A stretch of 64,000 nt of DNA, taken from Mycolicibacterium sp. HK-90. Its GTDB lineage: Bacteria > Actinomycetota > Actinomycetes > Mycobacteriales > Mycobacteriaceae. Shown one piece after another: positions 16,613-26,288 of this stretch; positions within the stretch are counted from its first letter, which is position 1; each line of letters starts with the position of its first letter. The notes below the pieces were generated by a model. It had not been told where the DNA came from. It did no database searches and saw only the letters and a list, made by a program, of their open reading frames with translations. The position numbers were made by a program, and so were the translations under genes. The stretch spans positions 6,324,001-6,388,000 of the forward strand of contig NZ_CP129613.1 in NCBI RefSeq assembly GCF_030486405.1, written 5' to 3'.

Positions 16613-17011
16613 ATGAAATTCACTGCTATCACCGCGCGCCGCGGAATTGCCGGCGCTTGTGCCGCAGGCGTGCTCGGCGGCGTGGCCGCGGCGATGATCG
16701 GCGCACCGACGGCGGCCGCCGCACCCGACTGCAGCGCCAGCGGGGTGGCCGGCACCGTCAGCAGCACGACCGGTGCCGCACGCGCCTACCTGGACAGCCA
16801 TCCGGGTGCCAACCAGGCGGTGACCGCCGCGTTCGGCCAGCCGCGTCCGCAGGCCGCGGCGACGCTGCGCGGATACTTCACCGCCAACCCGCAGGAGTAC
16901 TACGACCTGCGCGGCATCCTGGCTCCCATCGGCGAGACGCAGCGCGCATGCAACGTGACGGCCCTGTCTCCGGAGCTTGCCTCGGCCTACTCGGAGTTCA
17001 TGGCCGGGTAG
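16613..17011 (+). CDS. Secreted mycobacterial haem-binding protein (MHB/haemophore family)
   Basis: A 132-residue exported protein. A Sec signal runs to about residue 39 (TAAAAP), followed by CSASGVAGTVSSTTGAARAY. The motif LDSHPGANQAVTAAFGQPRP, then LRGYFTANPQEYYDLRGILA and a closing TQRAC, matches the small all-helical haem-binding domain found in mycobacterial haemophores such as Rv0203, with the two Cys likely joined by a disulfide. It would bind haem in the cell envelope. The ATG at 16613 is used because AAGGA lies about 9 nt upstream; an ATG 6 nt earlier is too close. It ends 25 bp before a convergent SDR gene. Confidence 0.87.
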   Translation: MKFTAITARRGIAGACAAGVLGGVAAAMIGAPTAAAAPDCSASGVAGTVSSTTGAARAYLDSHPGANQAVTAAFGQPRPQAAATLRGYFTANPQEYYDLRGILAPIGETQRACNVTALSPELASAYSEFMAG

Positions 17012-17036
17012 GCGTGGAGAGCCACGCTCAATGCCG

Positions 17037-17801
17037 TCACTGCCCGTGTGGATCGGCGGCATTGAGCGTGGCGACCACCTGTTCGTAGTCGCCGCGAGCC
17101 TCGCCATACCTCAGGAACTTCACTCGTTCGACCTGGATCTCATCGGCATCGGGTTGCGTTTCGAGCAGATCGACCACCTCGGCGATGAATTCGTCGAGTG
17201 GCGTGGCGAAACTGCTTTCCCGCTGCCCTGGGAGCAGATCGGTGGCCACCGACGGCGGCACCAACTCGACGAGTTTCACGCTGGTGTCGGCCAGCTGCAG
17301 GCGCACCGACTCGGTTAGCATGTGGATTGCCGCCTTGGATGCGTTGTAGCTCGGCGTCGCGCGCAGCGGCGCGAATGCCAGGCCGGAGGACACCGTGATG
17401 ATGGTGGCGTCCGGTTGGGCCCGCAGGTGCTCGACGAAGGCCGCGATAAGCCGAATGGGGCCAAGCACATTCGTGGTGATGGTGGCCTCGGCTGAGCGCA
17501 GGAAGCCCTCGGGCGTGTGCCAGTCCTCGACCGCCATGATGCCTGCCATGGCGATCACGACATTCAGTTCCGGGTGATCGGCCAGCACCGTGGCCGTCGC
17601 CGCAGCGACGCTGTCCGGATCGGCGGTGTCGATCCGTACCGTGCTCAGTTCGGGGTGTTCGGTGGCGATCTGTTCGAGCAGTTCGGTGCGCCTGCCGCCG
17701 ACGATCACGGTGTTGCCCTTGGCGTGTAGTGCCAGGGCCAACGCCAGACCGATACCGCTGGTCGAGCCCGGGATGAAGATGGTGTTGCCGGAGATCTTCA
17801 T
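17037..17801 (-). CDS. Short-chain dehydrogenase (DltE-like SDR)
   Basis: A 254-residue classical SDR. The cofactor motif is PGSTSGIGLALA near residue 10, NxAG is represented by IAMAGIM, the catalytic Ser lies in ITVSSGLAF and the YxxxK in SYNASKAAIHM. The pattern resembles DltE-like oxidoreductases. The ATG at 17801 has AAAGGA upstream; the longer frame starts far upstream across the LysR operator and was rejected. It is divergent from a LysR gene and is the natural target of that regulator. The substrate is unknown. Confidence 0.88.
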   Translation of the reverse strand: MKISGNTIFIPGSTSGIGLALALALHAKGNTVIVGGRRTELLEQIATEHPELSTVRIDTADPDSVAAATATVLADHPELNVVIAMAGIMAVEDWHTPEGFLRSAEATITTNVLGPIRLIAAFVEHLRAQPDATIITVSSGLAFAPLRATPSYNASKAAIHMLTESVRLQLADTSVKLVELVPPSVATDLLPGQRESSFATPLDEFIAEVVDLLETQPDADEIQVERVKFLRYGEARGDYEQVVATLNAADPHGQ

Positions 17802-17843
17802 GTGCGGTCCTTTTCTGCGCTCATGAGTCCAGCGTCGCACCAG

Positions 17844-17877
17844 ATGACACATAAGTCATATGCATAGTTACTATGCA
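17844..17877. promoter_or_regulatory. LysR-type operator region with two inverted repeats
   Basis: TGCATAG-TTA-CTATGCA (17861-17877) is a perfect inverted repeat. ATGAC-ACATAA-GTCAT (17844-17859) lies just beside it. They fill the intergenic space between the SDR and LysR genes, as expected for recognition and activation sites of a LysR protein. The first repeat covers an ATG at 17873, which argues for the ATG at 17882 as the LysR start. Confidence 0.55.
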
Positions 17878-17881
17878 AAGT

Positions 17882-18811
17882 ATGCGTCCGCCGCATATCG
17901 AGCGGGTCGATCTGAACCTGATCCCACCGCTGGTGGCCCTGCTCGACGAGCGGCAGGTCTCCCGGGCCGCCGAGCGCATCGGCTTGAGCCAGCCGGCCAT
18001 GAGCCGCGCCCTGCAGCGGTTACGCCGGCTGCTGGACGATCCCCTGCTGATCCGTGACGCGACCGGCTATCGGTTGACCGCACGCGCGGAGTCCATCCAA
18101 GCGCAGCTGCTCACGGTCCTCCCTCAACTCGAAGCACTCTTCGCCCCCGAACGTTTCGATCCCCAGACTGCGACCGCGCCGATACACCTGGCCGCGACCG
18201 ACTACGCGGTGCAGGCCTTCGGCCCCGCCATCTGCCAGGAAGTGCTCCGCCAATCGCCGGCTCCGGTCCGGTTCCGCAGCTGGACCCACGAGAGCGTCGC
18301 CGAGCAGGTTCGCGATTCGGGCGTCGATCTGGGCCTCTACGGCGGCTACACCACTGCGGAGCTGCACTCCGAGGAGTTGCTGGTCGAACGGTTCGTGTGT
18401 GTGGTTGCCACCGACCACCCGCTGGCCGGCAAGGACAGCGTCACGCTGGCCGACTACTGCCAGGCCCGCCATGTGATTGTCGACGTCCATGACGGGATTC
18501 AGCCGGACATCGATCTGCCGCTGCGCAAACTCGGCCGCCCTCGCCACGCCGCGGTGACCATCCCGTACCACGCGGTGGCGGCACAACTGCTGCCCGGAAC
18601 CGAACTGATCGCCACGCTGCCCAGCCAGAGCATCACCGCGCTCGTCTCGGCCGGCGAATGTCGGGTACTGAACGCGCCGGAGGAGATCGCCACCATGACC
18701 TACCACATGGTCTGGCATCCGGCCTTCGACACTGACGCGCGCCATCACTGGCTGCGCGACGTGGTACGGAAAGCGGTCCGGCGGGCTGTGGGGTCCTCCC
18801 CAACGCCCTGA
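17882..18811 (+). CDS. LysR family transcriptional regulator
   Basis: A 309-residue LysR-type protein. The N-terminal winged HTH reads VDLNLIPPLVALLDERQVSR, AERIGLSQPAMSRALQRLRR and LLDDPLLIRDATGYRLT; the NodD/PcpR-like substrate domain starts at about residue 90 (IHLAATDYAVQAF). The start at 17882 was preferred to the ATG at 17873 because the latter lies within the inverted repeat. Its partner target is the divergent SDR gene, with possible autoregulation. Confidence 0.88.
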   Translation: MRPPHIERVDLNLIPPLVALLDERQVSRAAERIGLSQPAMSRALQRLRRLLDDPLLIRDATGYRLTARAESIQAQLLTVLPQLEALFAPERFDPQTATAPIHLAATDYAVQAFGPAICQEVLRQSPAPVRFRSWTHESVAEQVRDSGVDLGLYGGYTTAELHSEELLVERFVCVVATDHPLAGKDSVTLADYCQARHVIVDVHDGIQPDIDLPLRKLGRPRHAAVTIPYHAVAAQLLPGTELIATLPSQSITALVSAGECRVLNAPEEIATMTYHMVWHPAFDTDARHHWLRDVVRKAVRRAVGSSPTP

Positions 18812-18858
18812 GTGCCACGTCATACCGTGGAGCCAGGTCGACTCGTCGAGGAGGACGG

Positions 18859-20799
18859 ATGGCGAACCGGTGGCAGATGGCCCGAGGCAAGAAGGTGGCC
18901 GGGCAGACGGCGACCCGCGTCCGTAAACGCAACCCGTCGCCGCTCGAACCGGTCTGGACGCCGGCGCCGGCCCAATATGGCGTCGGAGTCCATCACAACG
19001 TGGCGGTTCGCACGTCCGACGGCACCGTGCTGCGGGCCGACATCCACTATCCGACGGTCCCCGAGACCGGGGCGCCCGCACCCGGACCGTTCCCGGTGCT
19101 GATCTCGATCACGCCCTACGGCAAGAAGGCGCCACCGCCGGCCGCCCAGATCGGCGGCGGCGCCACCCCGTACCTGATCCGGCGCGGCTACATCGAGGTG
19201 ATGGTCGACGTGCGGGGCACCGGCGCCTCGGGCGGATCCTTCGAGATGCTCGGCGCCGTTCAGGTTCAGGACGGGGTGGACCTGGTGAATTGGGCTGCGC
19301 GGCTGCCGAATTCGAATGGCCGCGTCGGCATGTTCGGCATCTCCTACCTGGCCATCAACCAGCTCCTCACGGCTGCCGCCGTGGGTCCCGATTCGCCGTT
19401 GAAGGCGATCTTCCCGGTGATGGCCGCCAATGATTTCTACCGCGACGTGGTCACCATGGGGGGCGTGCCGCACATGCGCACCGTGCGGGCCTACGGCGCG
19501 GTCTACTCGCTGCTCAACGTGGTCAACCCGGTCCTGGAGTTCGCCAAGCGCGGCGCTCACGAGCGCCCCCGGGCCGGTGGCCTGGCCGCGGTCCGCCAGC
19601 GCGGACGTGATCAGCGCCAGTACTTCCGAAGCATGATCGCCGACGCGGCGGCGGGCGGGGACACCGCGTTCGACGGCCCGTTCTGGGACACCATGCGCGC
19701 CTCCGACGTGTTGCCCGCGATCGCGCACAACAACGTCGCCGTCTTCCTCGTCGGCGGCTGGCACGATGCGTTTCAGCGCGGCGCCCCGCTGAACTACGCG
19801 GCCCTGCAGAACACCTACGCCGGCCGGCCGCCCAACGCTCCGATGGAACCCGGCCAACCGCTGTCGGAACGGGTTCAGCTGCTCATGGGTCCCTGGTACC
19901 ACGTGTCCGACCTGGACGGCCTGCACCTGCACGCGTTGCAGCTGCGCTGGTTCGACCGCTGGCTCAAGGACGACGCCGACGCCGGCGTGACCGGTTCGCC
20001 GATCCGCTTCCAGGCGATCGGCAGCCGGACCTGGTTCCAGGCCAAGGACTATCCGTTCCCGGAAGCCACGCCGACGCGGTTGTACCTGACCGAGGGTGGA
20101 CACCTCACCACCGATCCGGCGGACGAGCAGACCGAGGCCATCTTGCGCTACGCGGTGCGGGGCCCGGTCTCCGGTCGCAGCCTGGAGCAGTGGACGTTGG
20201 GGATGGGCAGCTTCATGGCCGCCCAGGCCGGACGGCAGATCCGGTACGACCTGGACAACCGGCGGCTGCAACGGGAAGCCCTGACCTACACCACGGCCGA
20301 GTTCACCGACGCTCAACTCATCGCCGGCCCGGTCACGTTGACGGTGCACGCGACGGCCGACACTGCCGAGACACTGTGGGTGGTCCACCTCGACGACGTC
20401 GCACCGAACGGGGCCAGCCGGCCGCTCACCCAGGGCGCACTGCTCGGTTCGCACCGCGCGCTGGATCCGGAGACGACGTGGTATCTGCCCGACGGAGAAG
20501 TGCTGCGGGCGCAGCACATCAGCACCCGCGCCGCGGCCGAACCGGTGGTACCGGGCGAGCCCACCCGCTACGACGTGGACGTCTTCCCCACCGCGGCGGT
20601 GATCGAACCGGGCCATCGACTGCGGCTGACGCTGACCACCTACGACTTCCCCCACCTGGTGCCCACCCAGCCGGCGCGGCAGGCCCTGGCCGGTGGTACC
20701 TATCGGCTGCGCCAGGGCGGGGATACGCCGTCGAGCCTGCTCATCCCACTGGCCGACCCGGCCGCGTTCAGACCGGTCGAGTCGCCCGGAAACGGGTAA
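18859..20799 (+). CDS. CocE/NonD family alpha/beta hydrolase (X-prolyl dipeptidyl peptidase-like)
   Basis: A 646-residue hydrolase with the CocE layout: an N-terminal alpha/beta hydrolase domain and a C-terminal jelly-roll (from about 430, ILRYAVRGPVSGRSLEQWTL). The nucleophile is Ser162 in GMFGISYLA, preceded by the oxyanion-region VDVRGTGASGG (117-127). The acid is likely in GGWHDAFQRG and the base in GPWYHVSDLDG. Family members cleave acyl esters, amides such as cocaine, or proline peptides; the substrate cannot be inferred. No signal peptide is seen. GAGGAGG precedes the ATG. Its last 32 bp overlap the 3' end of the methyltransferase gene on the other strand. Confidence 0.9.
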   Translation: MANRWQMARGKKVAGQTATRVRKRNPSPLEPVWTPAPAQYGVGVHHNVAVRTSDGTVLRADIHYPTVPETGAPAPGPFPVLISITPYGKKAPPPAAQIGGGATPYLIRRGYIEVMVDVRGTGASGGSFEMLGAVQVQDGVDLVNWAARLPNSNGRVGMFGISYLAINQLLTAAAVGPDSPLKAIFPVMAANDFYRDVVTMGGVPHMRTVRAYGAVYSLLNVVNPVLEFAKRGAHERPRAGGLAAVRQRGRDQRQYFRSMIADAAAGGDTAFDGPFWDTMRASDVLPAIAHNNVAVFLVGGWHDAFQRGAPLNYAALQNTYAGRPPNAPMEPGQPLSERVQLLMGPWYHVSDLDGLHLHALQLRWFDRWLKDDADAGVTGSPIRFQAIGSRTWFQAKDYPFPEATPTRLYLTEGGHLTTDPADEQTEAILRYAVRGPVSGRSLEQWTLGMGSFMAAQAGRQIRYDLDNRRLQREALTYTTAEFTDAQLIAGPVTLTVHATADTAETLWVVHLDDVAPNGASRPLTQGALLGSHRALDPETTWYLPDGEVLRAQHISTRAAAEPVVPGEPTRYDVDVFPTAAVIEPGHRLRLTLTTYDFPHLVPTQPARQALAGGTYRLRQGGDTPSSLLIPLADPAAFRPVESPGNG

Positions 20800-21370
20800 C
20801 CTGGCCGGCCAGCCGTAGCCGCCCGGATCCCGCAGTCGCGCAGTCGAATCCGGCCGCCCGCAGTAGCCGCGGGAGGGCGTCCCCGCGAACATCGACGATG
20901 TGCGCGCGGGCGCCCGGCTTCAGCACCCGGAACAGTTCGCAGAGAGCCGCGGCCTGGGTGGTCTCGTCGAGGTGGTGCAGCATCATCGAGGACAGCGCGG
21001 TGTCGAACTCGCCGTCGTCGAACGGGAGTTCCTGGGCATAGGCCCGCTCGAATCTGACCCCGGCGAGACTCTTGGCCTTGCGTTCGGCCCGCCGCAACGC
21101 CCGTGGATCGGGGTCGGTCCCGACGATCTCCGCCCCGGGACAGGCAGCCTTGGCACGGACGGTGAGATTGCCGGTGCCACAACCGATTTCGACGACACGT
21201 TGTCCAGCGGACAAGCCGGCCTGCGCTACGAGCGCGTCGTAGACCTGGTTCATGCCCAGCACCCGGGTCAGCAGGTCGTAGCCGGGCAGCAGCGCGTCGT
21301 GCCCCGCCGCGGGCACGTAGTCATGGCGATTGGCCAGGAAATGTGGATGATGTTCGGTCATGAATCCCAT
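20768..21370 (-). CDS. Class I SAM-dependent methyltransferase
   Basis: A 200-residue Rossmann methyltransferase. Motif I is VVEIGCGTGNLTVRA, motif II IVGTDPDPRALRRAERKA, and post-motif regions include ELPFDDGEFDTALSSMMLHH and the KPGARAHIVD block of the UbiE/COQ5-like group. The acceptor is unknown. Two ATGs are possible (21370 and 21361). It is divergent from an AraC gene, 64 bp away, which may regulate it. Confidence 0.87.
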   Translation of the reverse strand: MGFMTEHHPHFLANRHDYVPAAGHDALLPGYDLLTRVLGMNQVYDALVAQAGLSAGQRVVEIGCGTGNLTVRAKAACPGAEIVGTDPDPRALRRAERKAKSLAGVRFERAYAQELPFDDGEFDTALSSMMLHHLDETTQAAALCELFRVLKPGARAHIVDVRGDALPRLLRAAGFDCATAGSGRLRLAGQVTRFRATRPV

Positions 21371-21434
21371 GGTCCAACGGCTGGTACTCGCATAGTTGGG
21401 TGAAGATCGGCCAAATCAGGATTATCTTTGGTCA

Positions 21435-22313
21435 GTGCCCGACGTCTCCCGATTGGTCCGCCACCGCGACGGCGTCCCGGTCTACCGGTACTGGACCGAC
21501 CGCGACGTGCCCCCGGTGTCGGTGATCCGGGGCCGACGCGCCGACCTGCCCGAACACCGTCCACACATCCACGACTTCCCGGTGCTCTGGTACGCGCCGG
21601 CCGAGGCGGTGGTGTACGTCGTGGCGGCCGGTGAGGTGGTCGACCCCCGGCCATTGGCGGCCCAATCCGATGGGACCGGCGTGTTCTTCGACCCCGCGGC
21701 GCTGGGACATGACGCCGGCTCGCCCTGGCCGACCTGGCAGGCTCATCCGCTGTTGTTCCCATTCATCCACGGACAGTCAGGTGGCCTGCTGCAACTGCAT
21801 CTGCCGGACGATCGACAGCCATTGTGGAACAACACGATCCGATCGATCGAGATGGAACTGACCGGCCGGCGCGATGGCTACCGGCAGGCCACGCTGGCCC
21901 ATCTCACCCTGTTGCTCATCGACGTGGCCCGGCTGACCGAAGACGTCGTCGGCGATCTCCGGCGCAGTGGCGAACCCTTGTTGGCCGAGGTGTTCGCGGT
22001 GATCGACCGGCGCCTGTCGCAACCACTGTCGTTGAGCGACGTGGCCGCGGAGGTCGGGATGACTCCGGGCCACCTCACCACCGTGGTGCGCCGGCGGACC
22101 GGCCGCACGGTGGGTGAGTGGATCAACGAGCGACGGATGAGCCGGGCGCGGGAGCTGCTCGGCGAGCGGGACCTGACGGTGGCCGAGATCGCCAACCGGG
22201 TGGGCATGACCGACCCGGGATACTTCAGCCGCCAGTTCCGCCGGGCGCACCGCGTGTCACCACGGGAGTGGCGCCGAACCGGTGCATCCGGCATCAGAAC
22301 CGAATCACCTTGA
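21435..22313 (+). CDS. AraC family transcriptional regulator
   Basis: A 292-residue AraC-type regulator. The N-terminal half is a cupin-like sensing domain (PHIHDFPVLWYAPAEAVVYV); the C-terminal 100 residues form two HTHs (LSLSDVAAEVGMTPGHLTTV and LTVAEIANRVGMTDPGYFSR, ending in HRVSPREWRR). A GTG at 21435 gives a good N-terminus and has TATCTT 5 nt upstream, compatible with a leaderless start; a TTG at 21396 would add 13 residues. It is divergent from the methyltransferase gene. Confidence 0.87.
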   Translation: MPDVSRLVRHRDGVPVYRYWTDRDVPPVSVIRGRRADLPEHRPHIHDFPVLWYAPAEAVVYVVAAGEVVDPRPLAAQSDGTGVFFDPAALGHDAGSPWPTWQAHPLLFPFIHGQSGGLLQLHLPDDRQPLWNNTIRSIEMELTGRRDGYRQATLAHLTLLLIDVARLTEDVVGDLRRSGEPLLAEVFAVIDRRLSQPLSLSDVAAEVGMTPGHLTTVVRRRTGRTVGEWINERRMSRARELLGERDLTVAEIANRVGMTDPGYFSRQFRRAHRVSPREWRRTGASGIRTESP

Positions 22314-22316
22314 TAA

Positions 22317-23762
<1,446 letters not shown>

Positions 23763-23973
23763 GGACGCCAGGTTTCGGCGGACCCGCGGGTTGTCGGGGC
23801 CGCCGTTTGTAACGCCATGGCGGGCAATCGGGCGAAATCCCGGCACTGCGTCACGAACGGCGAGCAGGCACCATCGCGCCGGTCCGTGCGGTGAGTAAGT
23901 CATCGCCATCAGAGATGACTTCCATCAAAAAGCATCGTTGGACTTGATGGGCATGGTCGACTGTCATGGAGAC
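23763..23973. other. Intergenic 211-bp region before the cupin gene
   Basis: No gene is supported. The stretch separates the antigen 85-like gene from the secreted cupin gene and probably contains the cupin promoter; I see no strong hairpin or operator. Confidence 0.35.
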
Positions 23974-24390
23974 ATGACGCGCACACCCTTTGCCCTCGCC
24001 GCATTCGCCTTGATCACTGCGGCAACCGCCTCGCTGGCCGGCGCCCCGACGGCCCTGGCCGACGATCCGACCGCGGGTGTCTCCCGCACCGAGCTTCAGC
24101 GTTCGGCCGCCCCGACCCCCGGATTCGAGATCGTTCAGACCAGGTTCGAGATCCCGGTGGGCAAGGAGTCCGGTCGGCACAGCCATCCCGGGCCGGAAGT
24201 CGGGTACATCGTCCAGGGAGACGTCGACATGGTCTTCGACGATCGCCCGACCCTGCATCTGCATTCAGGCGATCCGTTCCTGATCCCGGCGGGTGTGGTC
24301 CACAACGCCCACAACGTGGGTACGGTCCGGACCTTGATGTTGTCCACCTACGTGGTGCCCGTCGATCAGCCCTTGGTGACGATGTACTGA
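23974..24390 (+). CDS. Secreted cupin-domain protein
   Basis: A 138-residue exported cupin. A signal peptide (TPFALAAFALITAATASLAG) ends near ALAD at about residue 29. Cupin motif 1 is GRHSHPGPEVGYIVQG with HxH and Glu metal ligands; motif 2 is GDPFLIPAGVVHNAHN with the third His. A mononuclear metal centre is therefore likely, and the role could be an envelope oxygenase, isomerase or binding protein. The ATG at 23974 is the only one directly before a signal sequence. Its 3' end overlaps the convergent flavoprotein gene by 25 bp. Confidence 0.85.
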   Translation: MTRTPFALAAFALITAATASLAGAPTALADDPTAGVSRTELQRSAAPTPGFEIVQTRFEIPVGKESGRHSHPGPEVGYIVQGDVDMVFDDRPTLHLHSGDPFLIPAGVVHNAHNVGTVRTLMLSTYVVPVDQPLVTMY

Positions 24391-25502
24391 TCCCCGCCGC
24401 GCACACCCCGGTAGATGCCACGACGGACGATCCACGGCTGCAACACCCGCTCGATCGACCAGGCCGGAAAACGGAAGGCGAACCCGTTGGGCGCGAACAC
24501 TTCCAGTCCATCGGGTTGCACGCCGAGCACCGATCCCCAGCGGCTTGCCGGGGGCCGGTAACCACGCATCCGGCCGCCGGTGAAGTAGGCAGCGACGTTG
24601 TGGGCCAGCAGCCCGTCGGCCCGGTTGCGGGCCGAGGACCGGAGCGGGTCGGTGGCCGCGACGTCACCGACCGCGAACACGCCCTCGGCCCCAGGAACCT
24701 GAAGCTCGGCCGTCACCCGCACGAACCCGCCGTCGTCGAGGAGTTCGCCCGGCAGCCAGGAGGTGTTGGGCCGGACGCGGCCGACGGTCCACAGCACCGC
24801 ATCGCCGTGCACCGGTGGCTGGCCGGTGCTCCAGTGAACCGGATCGGCCGTGATCGCCGCGCAGTCGAACCCGTCGGGTATCACCGCCCGATGCCGAGGG
24901 TGCAGCGTGACGCCCGCGGCCGCCAGGCGTCGTTCGACTCGCCGCCGCACTCGTGAATGATGCTGCTGCAGAAGCTGTTCCCCGGGGTAGTAGAGCCCCA
25001 CCCGGGTGTCGGGCCACCGGACGGCGATGTTGACCGCACTGCTGGCGGCCGCCGCGCCACCGCCGATGACGACGACCGAACGCGCGCCATCCAGCCGCTC
25101 ATGGGCATCCCGGAGCCCGGCTCCGACATCGGTGGCCGACTGCAGAACGCCTTGGCGCCAGAAGCCGTTGCTCACGCCGGTGGACACCACGAGGGCGTCG
25201 TAACTCTCCTCGCGCGGCGTGCCGTCCACGTCACGCACGCGGACGGCTCGGGCAGACAGGTCGACCCCGGTCAGTGTGCCGTGCACGGTGCGGACGCGGT
25301 CGAGTTCGCGGAACCGGTCGAAACCGATCCAGTAATCACGGGCCCAGTCGTCGGGCCGCGCCAGCCGGGTACCCAGCTCCTGACCACTGACCAGGCCGGG
25401 GTTCTGCGAGATGCCGACGACGTCGAAGCGGCGCGCCAACCGGATCGCGGTGAGCACTCCGGAGTCGCCGAGCCCCGCGATCACCACGCGCTTTCGGTCC
25501 AC
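24366..25502 (-). CDS. FAD-dependent NAD(P)H dehydrogenase/ferredoxin reductase-like oxidoreductase (AIF/Ndh-like)
   Basis: A 378-residue two-dinucleotide-binding flavoprotein. FAD binding is shown by RVVIAGLGDSGVLTAIRLA near the N-terminus and by VFAVGDVAATDPLRSS; NAD(P)H binding by SVVVIGGGAAAASSAVNIA. Order and length fit the AIF/type II NADH dehydrogenase-like group, with no redox-active CxxC. The GTG at 25502 starts directly before the first strand; an upstream GTG at 25532 is also possible. It could reduce quinones or a partner protein; the acceptor is unknown. The C-terminus (VLQPWIVRRGIYRGVRG) is basic and may touch the membrane. Confidence 0.82.
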   Translation of the reverse strand: MDRKRVVIAGLGDSGVLTAIRLARRFDVVGISQNPGLVSGQELGTRLARPDDWARDYWIGFDRFRELDRVRTVHGTLTGVDLSARAVRVRDVDGTPREESYDALVVSTGVSNGFWRQGVLQSATDVGAGLRDAHERLDGARSVVVIGGGAAAASSAVNIAVRWPDTRVGLYYPGEQLLQQHHSRVRRRVERRLAAAGVTLHPRHRAVIPDGFDCAAITADPVHWSTGQPPVHGDAVLWTVGRVRPNTSWLPGELLDDGGFVRVTAELQVPGAEGVFAVGDVAATDPLRSSARNRADGLLAHNVAAYFTGGRMRGYRPPASRWGSVLGVQPDGLEVFAPNGFAFRFPAWSIERVLQPWIVRRGIYRGVRGGDQYIVTKG

Positions 25503-25603
25503 GGTCGTGACGCTACCGCCCGCCCCCACCACGACGAAGACAACGATGACGACCGATGTTTCTCAGGACATGGGTGACACCGTGGGGCCCGTAATCTGAA
25601 TCG

Positions 25604-26218
25604 GTGGGAGTAGTTGAGTCGGCGGCCCGGCTGTTCGAGCTGTTGTCGGCGGCCGGCGACGAGTTCACCCGGTACCTTCGTCCGGGCCTTTCGACAGAAC
25701 AGATCGATGACCTGCTCGGCCGGGCCGGTCTGCCCCAGCCACCATCGGATGTTCGCGAGTTCTACAGGGCGTTCAACCTGGTCCCGGGATACCAGTACGA
25801 ACTCGACCAGCCGTTGTTCTACGGCATTTACTGGCTGTTGAGCTTCGAAGATGCGCTCGCAGAGTGGGATCATCGGCGATCGAATGACTACGCGGAACCG
25901 CCGTGGCAGGACGCGTTTCCATTTCTTCAAGAGGACGGCAACGTCTTCCTGGTCGAGACCCAGGCCGACGAGAACGGCGACCACCGGGTGATCGACGACT
26001 TCTTGGGCGACATCCCCGCCGCAACGTTCTCGAACCTGGCCGCGATGTTCGACACCTTCACCGAGTGGTTGTCCTCCGGGGCACTACCAGCTGATCATGG
26101 CCGAGTTCCCGGCTTTTACGAGGGCGACAAGCGGCACGTGTACGAGGTCGCGGCCAGACTGAACCCGGGCATCTCTTACTGGGCAGACTTGTTGTCGCAA
26201 CAGCGCGACACCAACTGA
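25604..26218 (+). CDS. SUKH/SMI1-KNR4-like protein
   Basis: A 204-residue acidic protein. The segment GLPQPPSDVREFYRAFNLVP, followed by DQPLFYGIYWLLSFEDALAE, matches the SMI1/KNR4 (SUKH) fold used by many immunity proteins of contact-dependent toxins, and also by solitary regulators. No toxin or secretion gene lies beside it: the neighbours are a flavoprotein (divergent) and a fadE gene downstream. The start is a GTG at 25604. A housekeeping role is possible. The family assignment is by pattern and moderately sure. Confidence 0.65.
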   Translation: MGVVESAARLFELLSAAGDEFTRYLRPGLSTEQIDDLLGRAGLPQPPSDVREFYRAFNLVPGYQYELDQPLFYGIYWLLSFEDALAEWDHRRSNDYAEPPWQDAFPFLQEDGNVFLVETQADENGDHRVIDDFLGDIPAATFSNLAAMFDTFTEWLSSGALPADHGRVPGFYEGDKRHVYEVAARLNPGISYWADLLSQQRDTN

Positions 26219-26288
26219 AACCGCCGCGCTCCCGGTGCTTGGAGCGCCCGCCTGCGAGCGTCCGGATCCCTTTCCCTATCGTGACTGG

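Noticed and set aside
21411..21431. CCAAA...TTTGG inverted repeat before the AraC gene as an operator
   Set aside because: Five-base arms over an 11-bp spacer are too weak to support as a site.
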